A stretch of DNA of 64,000 nt. Origin: Mucidula mucida. Its lineage: Eukaryota; Basidiomycota; Agaricomycetes; Agaricales; Physalacriaceae. This document shows, piece after piece, positions 46,157 to 57,124 of the stretch (position 1 is the first letter of the stretch; every line of letters begins with the position of its first letter). The DNA lies in NCBI GenBank assembly GCA_015501055.1, contig JADNYV010000095.1, positions 1 through 64,000 on the forward strand, read 5' to 3'. The translations under genes and the position numbers were made by a program. The notes below the pieces were generated by a model that ran no database searches, was not told the DNA's origin, and saw nothing but the letters and a program-made list of their open reading frames with translations.

Positions 46157-46662
46157 ATGTCTTCCTTCATGACTGCCTCGACATCGACCGACGCCCTTGC
46201 CGCCGTCGGATACACGTTCTCGACAGAGACGCGTGAAAGCCGCCACGACCGCCGCATCTCTACGGAGTTGCCGCCATACATGGAGTACGAGGCCTCGCCT
46301 CCTCCTGAATACACGCTCAAAGACGAGCCTGCGACGCTCGCCATGTACTTGTTCAAATTTGGATTCTGTGAGTATCCCTACGCCGCCCTCATCCAAACCC
46401 AAAATGCTTACGCCACCCTTTAGTATTCCCGCCATTCTGGATTTTGGGCATATTCATCTTCTTCTCGCCGTTACGCGCCCCAGACGCTGCCGGCGAATGG
46501 CTGCCAGACAAAACGGACGCGGAGAAGCAGGTGGTTATAGACAGGATCAGGACGGCTGAGATGAAGTGGGCGCGGCGATGCCTGGTTGCGTTGCTCGTCG
46601 TTACTCTCTTCGGCATTGTCGCTGGTGTCTCCATCTGGGCTGCATTACGCGGTTACCTCTAA
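46157..46662 (+). CDS. Small two-helix membrane protein, basidiomycete family
   Basis: Two exons, 46157-46367 and 46424-46662, give 149 aa. A polar N-terminus (RRISTELPPYMEYEASPPPE) carries PPxY-like motifs and is followed by AMYLFKFGFLFPPFWILGIF (hydrophobic), SPLRAPDAAGEWLPDKTDAE, then MKWARRCLVALLVVTLFGIV (second helix). I know this layout from many unnamed Agaricomycete proteins; the function is unknown. PPxY motifs in small fungal membrane proteins can recruit Rsp5-type ubiquitin ligases, which is inference here. Two decayed copies of this gene lie at about 48390-48780 and 57200-57500. The ATG could also be 12 nt downstream. Confidence 0.8.
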
Positions 46663-47531
46663 ACCACCACCATCTTCGCAGTACGTTGCACATCATCCTT
46701 CGACCCCCCACATATGCACCCTCCTTCCTTCCTGCGTGCATACACACTCTCCTTGGAACTCCACACGCGCATATACTTTCCCTCATCCACGATTTTACGC
46801 CCTCGTTTCGCATTTTCACGCACTGTATCGCTAGCTCATTACCTGTATTTATTCCTACTTATGTCTCTGTTCTACTACCAATGCATCTGGTGTTATCACT
46901 GTACTGTGCAGCGATACCTGCAAGAACGTTTGAAGTGCGCGGCCCGAGGTGGTCAAAGTGGTGCTCGTCGCTTTTGCGAGTTTGTGAAGGGCACTGAGCC
47001 TTTTTGCTGTTTCGAAATTGCGGCTCGACAAGGCTAAGGGAGCGCGGGGAGTACTTCACCCTCTCACACTGTCAGCATGTCCTGCATTATTTCAAGCGCT
47101 CACCTCGTCTAACGCCACATTCCGATCCTCGACCGTCAACATCCTCAGCAGCTCGTATCCAATCTTCTCTCGTTCAGTCGGTTTACGAGACTACACCGAG
47201 CTACCCAATCTGTGACATTGGTACGCCTCGAGGAATACACATGCATACGTTTATCACTCTTCACTATTGGAATCTCGAGGTTATCTGCATTACCGTGCGA
47301 GACGAGATGGAAACCCAACTCAGGCGCTTACTGGACACACAGCCTTTGATCTCGCACTTGAAAGGTTCATGTTTAAGTTCTTAAAATGCGAGTTGACGTC
47401 CTGCTATTCGGTTGTCTTGAATCAGTTGTGTGCTATTCAGTTGAGGGATCTTGTGAATAGGCTCTGGCTTCCGAATTCAGCCTGGGTGGCGAGGCGAGGA
47501 CGTTCTTGTCGTTGCTCATAGGGCGTCTTCG
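46663..47531. other. Region downstream of the membrane-protein gene
   Basis: The first 250 bp (to about 46915) is repeated downstream of both decayed copies. Beyond that I see no gene. Confidence 0.5.
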
Positions 47532-48980
47532 GAGTCTACCTCACTTGCATGATACAACTACCTAGTTCAGGTACAGATTTCAATGAAATTCTATTGATAC
47601 AAAAATCTCAAGGTGGAGAAGTAGCAGATGCGGGACTACTCCTATGGTGCAAGGTCAGTGCCATTGCTGTCATACCTGCTGTCTAACATGGGTCAAACCT
47701 CAACGAACGACGGGAATTTCCTTTGAGATACATTTCTGCACTCGCAGGCACTCTACCGAGTTATTTTTCGGTGCTAGCCACAGCCAATCTGAAAGAACGT
47801 GGGGGGGGATTGGTGCAACAAGGTCAGGCAAAGCCAGTCCTTGCTGCTGTATACTAGTAAGGTGTCTGGATACTCCTTTTGTTAACCCTTTCGTGTTCTG
47901 ATTCATCAACAGTGTTGGCCCCCTTTGTATTTTCGTTTCTTCTTGCTTGGACCGGGCCATTGGCCGCTCCCTAAGTACTTGAAATAGGCTACAACCTGCT
48001 AGTACTGACCGACATCGCACTGGCGCGTAGATGCTCATAGAATGTCGTTTTATGCTGATTTCAAGATGGTCAGTTACGAGTACGGGCGGGACGGCATCTA
48101 TCCCAAAAGGGAAATAGCGGCAGCGATTGATTTTCTGTCTCCAACCACCACGTCGCTCCTGGCATCATCGACATGGGCAGCACCTCATTGGCAGCAGCCG
48201 TGATCTCGACCTCGAGGACCGGCCGTTCGACCTTTGGCTCGCGACTCACGCAGCGCAAGTCGAAGGAGATGAAATGATACTCGCGTGCATGGCGCGCTCA
48301 AAACAAGAACCAATGTACCCGCTCGCCGATTTGCGTTATATTGGCCGTCAGGTATGCCCGCCTTTGTTTACGCTGAAAAGGGCGCCATTGCCGCCGTCGG
48401 ATACACGTTCTCGACTGAGACGCGCGAAAACCGTCACGACCGCCGCATCTCTACGGAGTTGCCCCCATGGAGTACGAGGCCTCGCCTCTTCCTGAATACA
48501 CACTCAAAGACGAGCCTGTGACGCTCGCCATGTACGTGTTCAAATTCGGATTCTGTGAGTATCCCGAAGCCCTGATTTGTGCCCCAAAATCTTACTTCCC
48601 TTTAGTATCCCTCCATTCTAGATTCTGGGCATGTTCATCTTACTCTCGCCATTAGACAGAATCAGGACGGCCGAGATCAAGTGGGCGCGGCGATGCCTGG
48701 TTACATTGCTTCTCGTTACTGTTTGGCATCGTCGCTGGTGTCTCCATCTGGACTGCATTACGCGATTACCTTCAAACCCTGCGTGCATACACACTCTTCC
48801 TGGAACCCCAGACGCAGATTACTCTCCTTCCTGCACCATTTCATGCCCCTTTCGCATTTTACGCACTGTATCGCTGGCTCATCACCTGTGTTTAGTTCTC
48901 CTTGATTCGCTGTTCTACTACCACTGCCAATGCAATGATATCGTAAATATATCTGGTTGCGACTCGTGCGTAAGGCGAGA
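47532..48980 (+). repeat. Segmental duplication, arm 1 (inverted relative to 57125-58385)
   Basis: Begins near GATACAACTACC, runs through GATACAAAAATCTCAAGG, a long block around GGTCAAACCTCAACGAACGA, the decayed membrane-protein gene and its 3' flank (TGTTCTACTACCA). The reverse complement of this whole order is found at 57125-58385. Identity is high in the first ~500 bp and falls off later. Confidence 0.85.
48390..48780 (+). pseudogene. Decayed copy of the two-helix membrane-protein gene
   Basis: Matches the gene at 46157: AAVGYTFSTETRENRHDRRI, then a frame break after TELPP (a codon-length deletion of YM with an extra shift), MEYEASPLPEYTLKDEPVTL, an intron position, then a deletion removing the RAPDAAGEW...KQVV segment before RIRTAEIKWARRCLVTLLLV. 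The reading frame is lost in the last helix. Confidence 0.8.
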
Positions 48981-49668
48981 AAACCTCACTGATGAACCTC
49001 GGCGGAATTGGCACCAAGGCGCACCATAACCAGAGAAAACTCAAAGATCTTTTTTGGCTAGTGTTGGAGCAAAGATGGGTACGTACTATAGCTATGCGAG
49101 GGACCGATATATAAGCAAGTAGCTACTTTTCATGTATACCTTGAGCACGCGTTCCGGCACCATCTAAGCTTGAAGTGCGTTGCCGTACAAATGTCGTCCC
49201 TACAACCCCTGGGTTCGCATCTGGCGCGTATTTTGGGATGCCCTCGATAATCTCTTTTAAGGGATGTTCTAGCATACAAGGACGTCGCCAAAGAAATCCG
49301 AGAACGTCATACAGTACTACTGTAGGCATTCGAGTCGCGTCAGGCAGTGCAAGCTTTGAACTCGACCACTCTAACCCTAAAGTGGCGCACAAGGAATTCA
49401 CCGATCCACTCAATGGCTCTGCGGATGCACATCCAGAATCCAGATGAGGAAGGTGATCGAAGCCCTAACCCTAACCTAGTTGGGCACTGCTCATGTCATT
49501 CCAGTTACGCCATTTACATCTCTTCCTCTTACCGTCACTCTGCGACATCCTGATTGTTTAGCTATCCTCCCAGTCGCATCATCAGAACATACTAGGAGCA
49601 GAATCGCCTTCTATACCACACAAAATATCTGCATAATCTCGGATATCTCTTCCCGCCACGAAAAGACT
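48981..49668. other. No supported gene
   Basis: About 690 bp. A minus-strand frame at 49123-49413 has no family resemblance. A short CCCTAACCCTAACC stretch lies at about 49462. Confidence 0.4.
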
Positions 49669-51483
49669 ATGGCGCGGGACGAAAAGGAAATCCAAGGTGC
49701 GTAATAGCGCAAGCGCTGCACAGAGACGGAATCCTGACTCCGGCTTTGAAGCAACTCTAAGGAGAGCAGAAAAGAGTCCTCAAGGCAGTACTGTAAGTCT
49801 CGCAGCCTCCATATTATATGTCGTGTTAATCAGCGCAGACCCGCCGCTCTGCCCTCGAAATGCTCATTGAGCTAGCACACACGGAAGACGCGTCACAGCG
49901 TATTCTTGCCGTACACCACATCAAAAACTACATTTCCGAGTTCAGTGACATTGAGGAAGATGCCATCAATGCTGTCTACGACGTGTGCGAGGACACTGTT
50001 GGGCGCGTGCGCATCGAGGGGTACAAAGCCATCACTGGCCTCTCTCAAGGCGGGCGATGGGTAAAGCGCAACACGGATGTGCTACTACAACTCCTACAGA
50101 GCGAAGAAGCAGCAGAGGTGGAAGTCATCGAACAGGCTCTGATAGATCATTTGGACATGGATGCCGAGTGTGTACTGGGCGTTCTGTACGATGCGGAGGA
50201 TGAGCGCGAGCTGGTGAACAATTTTCTGACAAATGCGAAAGTCAAGAAGGCAATGGAGGATGAAAAGTATGCTGACGCGTATCTAAAGGTGGGTTTCCTC
50301 TTCCTTTTTAGAAATTAAGTCTCATCAGCAGTCAAGGTTCTCCCACGACTGACAGACGAAACCGAATTTGACAGGATCATACGTGAACACGTCTTGCCGC
50401 TCTCCGTGTCCAAGACCCGCGGCGACCAAATCTTGGACCTCGTACTCTCCCGAACACCACCTTCTCTGCCTCTTGCACACGATATTGTGGTTGTCAACAA
50501 AATTGCCTCCCCATTTCCCCTCCTTCAGACGTATATCAAGCTCACACCACGGGCAAAGCCAGAAGAGCGCCCAGAGTTGATATGTAAACTCGCGGACGTC
50601 TTAGCACTATGCAATACGGAGGCGGCGGCGGTACAGGCGATTTCAACGATTCCTGTCCTCTTCGGGGTACGGTCTTGGCTGTGCGTACGTATAGGTACCA
50701 TCTAACATTCCTAGACTGTGTCACAGGAAGCGGAAACGCTTAAAGCTTACAAGATATGGTTGGGAATGTGTCTCCAGGTATGTGTTCATGTTTTATATGT
50801 TCCTTCGCTTACGGCCCGTAGCGTCAGAAGCAAGGCTCAGCCATTCCAAAGAATGTTCTGAGAACGATTCAGAATTTGTCTGTTATAGAGGATCCTGAAA
50901 TAAGACAAGCAGTTCTGGTACGCGTTCTTCTATTTCATTCGTTACATAAATTGATTTAAGTGAACAGGCGTTGAAGCCCCCACCTGAAAAGCCTGCTCCA
51001 ACGATACCACCCCCAAAGCACCACCAGCTACCCCCTCGACCGCAGTCCCAGCCGGTAGCGGGTACATCGTCGCTCCCTTTGCCAAATGCAAGACCCAAAA
51101 GAACACAGACGGCTGCCTCCGAATCTGCACCGCGGAAGAAAGCGAAGCTTGAAGAAGAGAATTCGCTTTTTAGGAGAATGAGCATGCCTGTTGGAGCAAG
51201 TAAAGGCAAGGACGCTCCTCCCGTCGAAGACCTAAGGATGCGAGAGCTGTCGATCAAGGGAGGATTGGAGGCGAAGGGGAGATTGAGAGGACGTGGACGA
51301 GAGCGTTCTACTGCAGATATCGTTCCGCAAGGGTTTTCCATCAAGGGTGGGGCTGCCGCTACAAGTGTTGGCGGAGGAGGTGGCGGGTTTTCTATTCTAG
51401 GTGCTGCGAAGAAGCACACCCCGCCGGACACACGCGTTACGACTCCCAAATCTGCTAGTCTGCTAGATCGGATTGGCCGGTAG
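49669..51483 (+). CDS. API5-like HEAT-repeat protein
   Basis: Seven exons (49669-49696, 49752-49792, 49839-50288, 50337-50666, 50727-50777, 50822-50917, 50968-51483) give 503 aa. The first 330 residues are alpha-helical HEAT/ARM repeats: LEMLIELAHTEDASQRILAV, FSDIEEDAINAVYDVCEDTV, VRIEGYKAITGLSQ, KRNTDVLLQLLQSEEAAEV. This matches the N-terminal part of API5 (AAC-11), a nuclear protein tied to apoptosis resistance and RNA processing in animals and plants. The C-terminal ~170 residues are disordered, Pro-rich then basic (PRKKAKL, a nuclear signal), with an RGRGRER patch and a Gly-rich segment. Exons 1 and 2 are very short and tentative; the rest is firm. Confidence 0.85.
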
Positions 51484-51738
51484 AGACCGTTCTGTTGACG
51501 GGCGACGAACTTTGGTAAGTTCTTCGATGTCATGCTATTCTGTGCCTCATGGGGTCCTAGTACAGGTGCCTCCAATGTCCTCAGTATGCGAAATTTACAT
51601 CTATTTTCTGGACATTGTTTTCATAGACACGCGATGCGCTAGCGCTGCAAAGTAAGCGAAACATTGAGTGACGCTCACTAATAGGCTTTGCAAAACGGCG
51701 ATGCGTTAACTCGATCTCTCTACCCCGCGCCAGTCAGA

Positions 51739-52479
51739 ATGCGCTCTAAAGCCAAGCCTCCAAAAAAGGTCTTAGATTGTACAAGGGCTGCGGTCGTCTG
51801 CAAGACTCCAGAGCCTAGAAGCGATGAGATGTAAGGAGACAAAACCGCAATCTTTCGGGTGTCCATTTTTAGCTAAGGATTCAAATGCGCATCACGTATA
51901 CGTAACGGCACATTGGACGCACCTGATCAACCATCGATTTCCCAGTCCGAGCGGTTGCTGGATGACCTTCAGCATAGCGCATTCTCACCGACCAAGAGCT
52001 ATCGGCGCGTGATGCGTTCTCTTGAACGCCAGCTGCAGCTTTCTGCACCTGCTTGCCTACCAGCACACCACACTAAGCTCCGCATGCGACTCGTACGAGA
52101 TCGTATGTGGAGCAGAACACCTAGTTTGGCCTTCACGGGCCGTGCTACTTGTCTACAGCAGGCAAAGTCTCGCCTGCTTGCAACGCGCCTCATATCATCC
52201 TCATGATTTGGGGAGGATATTGGGAGCGCCTACAACTCTACCATCAAAAACCCAGTTGAGGTAGTCGTTGGCAGAGTGTCCGTCGATGTCCGTGAGGGAA
52301 CTGTTTTACAGGGCCCGTGGACCTCTTCGACACTTCCGAGCCTTGTGGAAGCGAGTCGTTTGTTGGAGGGCTACGTCGGTCCTCGCAATTGGCTGTACGC
52401 CCTCATCGGGAATGACCTTTTCGCGTCATTCCGCCAACTTTTACGCTCGCTTCTGCTGAACATTGAGACCAGGCCTTGA
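51739..52479 (+). CDS. Possible unknown gene, exon structure unresolved
   Basis: Three stretches look coding: MRSKAKPPKKVLDCTRAAVV at 51739, SERLLDDLQHSAFSPTKSYR at about 51950, and a C-terminal piece from about 52217 to the stop at 52479 (VEVVVGRVSVDVREGTVLQG, then GYVGPRNWLYALIGNDLF). I could not find introns that join all three in frame. No family is recognised. Either a real multi-exon gene that I mis-splice or a decayed one. Confidence 0.35.
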
Positions 52480-53386
52480 ATGACACCGGTTTCATGATGG
52501 TGTGTTGTTGGTGACGTGTACGAGGCTCTGATGGGTATCGCGCGGCTCATAATTTTTGGTTCCCTCCTGCTTTCTTCGGAAAGCTTCTGCTTCGACTTGT
52601 GAATGCGCAAGAGTTGTACTCGGCATAACATTATTCTTTGCTCATTTCTCTGATTTTGACGGCTTACTAGATGGGCATCGGAATTGATTGGCTTGATATC
52701 TTATAGTCGAACAAGGCTGATTCGACGATGAAGACAACGGTAACCTGTGGTCCGCCCGATGACCAGTTGCTGCCAGGCGATCGAGGCATAGTCAAGATTC
52801 AAACAAAAGTTATGTCTTCCACTTCACTCGGTGAGTTACTCTCATGTCGTGGCCCACTTCCTGTTCGTCATCTTTGTACAGGGGATGCCAGAACACGCGC
52901 CTTCACCAACCGGTCGATTTTTGTTCCTGGTTCAGAATCACAATGTGCAGTCAGTACTATCACCTACAATTTGTTGTACAACGGCCAGGACGAGCCGCGT
53001 TGTACGTATACTCGGGTCTTTGAACTAGCGCGAGGCTGCCTTTCACAATCATCACAATGACTTATGAGGACGATTCTGAAATGGGGCTTGAACAACGCTG
53101 GATGCTTAACGCGACCCGGTAAGTCTCTTTGTGAAGCTATCTGCCTTTTGACAACACGAACAGCTGCAAAGAGATTATCATAAGAGCACTGAATGTAAAC
53201 GCTTTGCGGTGCCATTTTATTCAGCATCCTAGCTTTACTACGCCGGCTAAACACCCATGTTCTTCTTGGCTCGCAAACTCGCGTAGTACAGCCTGAGCTT
53301 GGCCCACAGCGTGTCTATACAACGGGGATCTCGCTTTGAGGGACTAACAGCACGCTACAGAGTACTGCTTTGATCGCCTCCACAAG
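52480..53386. other. No supported gene
   Basis: Open frames at 52728-53060 and 52831-53028 do not resemble a family. In particular the FAD-binding domain expected upstream of the following fragment is not visible. Confidence 0.4.
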
Positions 53387-53986
53387 TACATATCACCAGC
53401 TGTCATTGGGCAGATGTATACGAAGCTATTCGAGATTGGGGCCTACAAGTGGGTCACTGTTGCCTGTTCTTGATTCCGAGATTGACTTGGTCACGTAGCG
53501 TTCTTGGAATGATGATGCAAGGAGGTACGTATATGTTCTGATCACGAAGCAACCTGGTTGATTCACCGTTGACCTTTAGGGCAAGTCGCGGCCAACGCTA
53601 ACGTCGACTCTGCTATCATTCCGCAGTGGAGAACGTCCAAGACTCGCGTATGTCTTACTCAAGACAATACTTATGTGGCCACTCTGTAGATGATGGTTGT
53701 GAATTCCTGGATGGACGACGCGACCCCGGCTGAGGCCCACGCGGAGATGGACCGTTTCCAAAAGACTCAGCTGCCGATTTTCGAAGAGGTCATCGGAACG
53801 GACGCGGGTGCATATTCCAACGAGGCGGATACCTCTGAGCCCAACTTCTAAACCACCTCTTTTGGACCGAACTACGCTGGGCTGAGCGAGATCAAGAGCA
53901 AGTATCATCCTACTGACCTTTTCATTGTTCCTGCTGGTGTTGGCAGTGAGCGATGGGATGCACATGGGTTCTGCAAGGTTGCGTAG
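53387..53986 (+). pseudogene. C-terminal fragment of a berberine-bridge-type FAD oxidoreductase
   Basis: Pieces in order with introns between them: YISPAVIGQMYTKLFEIGAY, VLGMMMQGGQVAANANVDSA, IIPQWRTSKT, MVVNSWMDDATPAEAHAEMD, GAYSNEADTSEPNF, an in-frame TAA, then [20 protein letters not shown] and [18 protein letters not shown]. This is the substrate-binding and BBE tail of FAD-linked oxidoreductases (GAYxNEADxxEPNWQ is the family form; here the codon for Q reads TAA). The N-terminal FAD-binding domain is missing. So it is both truncated and interrupted. Confidence 0.85.
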
Positions 53987-54403
53987 AGGGATCTAGCCTC
54001 TTTCTTTCTGATTTGAGATATCATCAGTCTTCCGTATAACGTACTTACTACTTCGCTTTTTGTCATGGACATTCATTAATTACAGTATGGTCATCATCCA
54101 TCTTTTGTTAGACTTCTGAAGGTTCGCTCGACATATCAGGAGAGTATCTCAAAATATGTTTTGAGAGCTCGGCGACACGGAGGAAAGTTCCACGCACGGC
54201 TAACTAAAGTCGCGTGACCGTTTCCGCAATATCGGGCCGCCGTGGAAGCGTATCTTACTTAGCCGCCTTCCTTCAGCGAGGTCAATTGTAAGCAGACGCG
54301 TTCGTCTATCCGATTCCAACAACAAAGGTCAGTACACCCTTCAAAGTTGACAGTGTTCCTTTGAAGAGATTATAGATAGGCGATTCAAGACAGTTCAAGT
54401 TCT
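53987..54403. other. No supported gene
   Basis: AT-rich at first; nothing recognised. Confidence 0.45.
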
Positions 54404-54889
54404 ATGAACCCCCCGGAAAAACTCCTTGGCTTCCCGCGATATGTTTGGCCGCAGCGAGGCCTCGAACTCCGAAATTCTTGGGGCGAAGTGAGGTAAGTGT
54501 GGTCAAAATACATCCCTTCTTCCGGATATGACAGATACAGCGGAATCTCCACGTAGTTAGACTTTCGACTGGCAAAAGATTGTTTCTGTCACGCCCATGA
54601 ATCAAGATGCACTGCGGCGAGTCAGTGGTTGGATTCGAAGGGGTTAGGAACATGACTACCCCCGCGATTTTCGATGCATTCGATTCCAAAGGTCGCGCCG
54701 TCGGAGGCCTGGTAGGCCTGTCCCCGCAAGAACTTCGCGCTTATAACCAAAGTACGTGTTGTGTATCTTCTTAGTGTCATTATCGCTCATTCCATATTGA
54801 CAGCACTCAGTTCGAGCTCTGAAGCAACGACAATAATCTCTACAATGCATACTCTCCTCGCAAATACAGGACTGATGTATGAAACGTAA
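54404..54889 (+). CDS. Small four-exon gene of unknown function (98 aa)
   Basis: Exons 54404-54492, 54535-54552 (18 nt), 54648-54751 and 54804-54889 join in one frame. They give MNPPEKLLGFPRYVWPQRGL, LRNSWGEVRYSGIST, NMTTPAIFDAFDSKGRAVGG, LVGLSPQELRAYNQ and a Ser/Thr-rich tail ending NTGLMYET. Splice ends are consensus (GTAAGT, GTACGT; ..ACAG, ..GACAG). No signal peptide and no family known to me. A second possibility is that translation starts at the internal ATG (NMTT). The opposite strand is also open but much less protein-like. Confidence 0.45.
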
Positions 54890-55311
54890 AACCAGCCCAA
54901 TTTTGGGAAGCGTGGCGCAACAGATTGGTTCGAACACAAGCGCTCCGGAGGTTAGATTTCCTGTCTTTTGTCCTTGTCTGAAATGCACAAATTGACAGGG
55001 TTTGTTTTAGTTCCGCGCCTTTGTTTCCCCGCCACACTGAAGTATAGCATCAACGAGAGCTCGACAATGTTTATACATTCGCTCTTTACGGGGTCAAGAA
55101 ACCGGCACGATGTGCATTGTGAACACCGCCACATTCATCCACAACGCCATCTCGTGACCTGGTCTATTCCGCTGTTACAAGCGCAGCATGTGACACTACA
55201 AAGCCTTTTCTCACGACCATCACGACCACCATCGACGGGATTCAGTGTTTCGCCGTCCGACGTCCTTTCTTCATCTAGACTACCTCTTCTACACTCTCGA
55301 TCATTTTAATA

Positions 55312-56755
55312 ATGGCCAAGGATAAGAGCACCAAGAAATTTGGCAAGCAAGCCACGTTCAAAGTAAACGCATCGGTGCCCGCTCCCCACCTTCAGCCCTC
55401 GGCGACGAGCTCCTTCAACGTCATTCTACCCGATGGGACAATCGACACCGCTAGGTTGATGTCCGACGATAACCCAAACCCTCCCGTGCTGGGCCCGAAC
55501 GCCATGGCGTACTATAAACAACAAATGGCCATGCCGCCTCAACAAAATCCCCCCGCGAATCTGAAATACGCACCGTACCCTATGTCAGCTGCTCGGTAAG
55601 AGTTTCTTGTTCCATTCTTTATGCACTGCTCACTGTGCTACAGACCTGCTCACGGCCAGGCGCCGTCGTCTGCTCCCTTCTATTCGTACGCTTCATTCAT
55701 GCCTGGCGCGACCTTTACCACTCCTCAACTCCCCCATCCATCAACTATCCCTGCTATGGCACCACGGTAAGAGCTTCTTTTCGTGACGCTGATTTGTTTC
55801 TAATGACTCTTCAGAGCTCCTCGAGGTCAAACGGCTCCCTCTGCTTCGTTGTATCAACACCCCCCGTCAATGCCCACCGCGAACTCTACCGCTCCCCCAT
55901 ACCCTCGTACATCGAATGCCCCTACTACGACAGCCCAGTAAGACCTTGTCTTCCTATCATTAATTTGGTTCTAACATCACTTCCAGGACAACTCACGGCC
56001 AAGCGGCTCCCTCCTATCAATACCCTGCATTAATGCCCCCCACAAATCCTACCGCTCCCCAATACCCTCTCACGACAGCCCAGTAAGAACTCGTCTTCCT
56101 ATTATAAATCTTGTTCTAATTCTCATCCAGGATGACTCACGGCCAAGCGGCTCCCACCTATCAATACACTGCATTAATGCCCCCCACGAATCCTTCCGCG
56201 CGCCATTACCCGCACGCACACTACCCTGTTCATACGACGACAGCTCAGTAAGAACTCCTTTTCCTTTCGTTGATCTTGTTTTAACGCTGCTCCAGAACAG
56301 CTCACGCTCAAGCAGCACCCTCTACTTCTGGTATGTATCCCCCCCCGCCAGCGATGCCTACTGCGAAACCTGCCGTTCCCTTCAACGTTCGTCGTTCGCG
56401 TATCCCGACTATGAACCCATACCCGAACTGTGCTGCAACCACACCGGAGTCCATCAGTGACAAGAAAGACGTCGTTTCTCCTCCTCCTGCTCCAGCCGCC
56501 GTTCACAATGCCCCAGCGACGACGGCTACTCGTTCTGCTCCACCTGCTCCGAAGCCGGTCAACGACAAAGCGCCTCTCCCGAAGAAGAAGGAGAAGGTCT
56601 TGACGATTCCCGGCTGCCGCTGGCTGCGGGGTGTATCAGCAGATGAGTACGCGAGGACTGAACTTGCCTCCGACAAGTTTGTTCCTGAATCTTTGGACGA
56701 GGAAGAGGAAAAGGTGTTCGATGATTTCTTCAATTTCGATATGATTGAGGACTAG
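55312..56755 (+). CDS. Pro/Gln-rich protein with tandemly duplicated exons (400 aa)
   Basis: Six exons, 55312-55595, 55644-55766, 55815-55937, 55987-56082, 56131-56247 and 56296-56755, give 400 aa. The N-terminus is basic (MAKDKSTKKFGKQATFKVN). Exons 2-5 and the start of exon 6 are diverged copies of one unit: each begins with an (A/T)HGQAAP-like segment, continues YQYPALMPPTNPTAP and ends in TTAQ or APR before a GTAAGA donor, always in the same phase 2. The C-terminus is disordered (PPPAPAAVHNAPATT), then KKKEKVLTIPGCRWLRGVSA and a strongly acidic end (LDEEEEKVFDDFFNFDMIED). Low-complexity repeats with Tyr and Gln suggest a scaffold or condensate-type protein; the acidic aromatic tail looks like an activation domain. 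Both are inference. Confidence 0.8.
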
Positions 56756-57124
56756 GACGTTTATCCACCTTGAATACCCCGCATATTGATACCCCAATTA
56801 TTGCTCTCGTAGCGAATCAACTTATGTTTTCCTCAGCACCTACATTGTATGCCTACTTCCCATGTTCACTCTATTTATTATGCCATCTACTTGTAGTTAT
56901 CTTTAAGTATAACCATTTCGCCAGCCGCAAAGATACGGGGGTTTTGTTTTTATGTCGTAGTGTCATCTATGTAGCAACTTATTATCATGTATTCTCTACT
57001 CTGCATCACTCTGTGAATTGAACATTTGTATCACTCGCGAACAGCAGTTCGCCCTGTGTGGCGCAAGGACCGAATATCCAAGACGCCGAGAACACCAACA
57101 AAGAGTCTTGCCGCTGAGTAGTTG
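56756..57124. other. 3' region, AT-rich
   Basis: No gene seen; likely the 3' UTR and downstream DNA of the Pro/Gln-rich gene. Confidence 0.4.

Noticed and set aside
47700..48038. Minus-strand open frame of 112 codons in the duplicated segment
   Set aside because: The frame is not preserved in the other copy (the equivalent there starts differently and is 106 codons), and the composition does not look coding.
49455..49485. Interstitial telomere
   Set aside because: CCCTAACCCTAACC is only about two and a half units long; too short to claim a telomere remnant.
54402..54988. Minus-strand open frames opposite the 98-aa gene
   Set aside because: The plus strand gives consensus introns and a continuous frame; the minus-strand frames lack splice logic.
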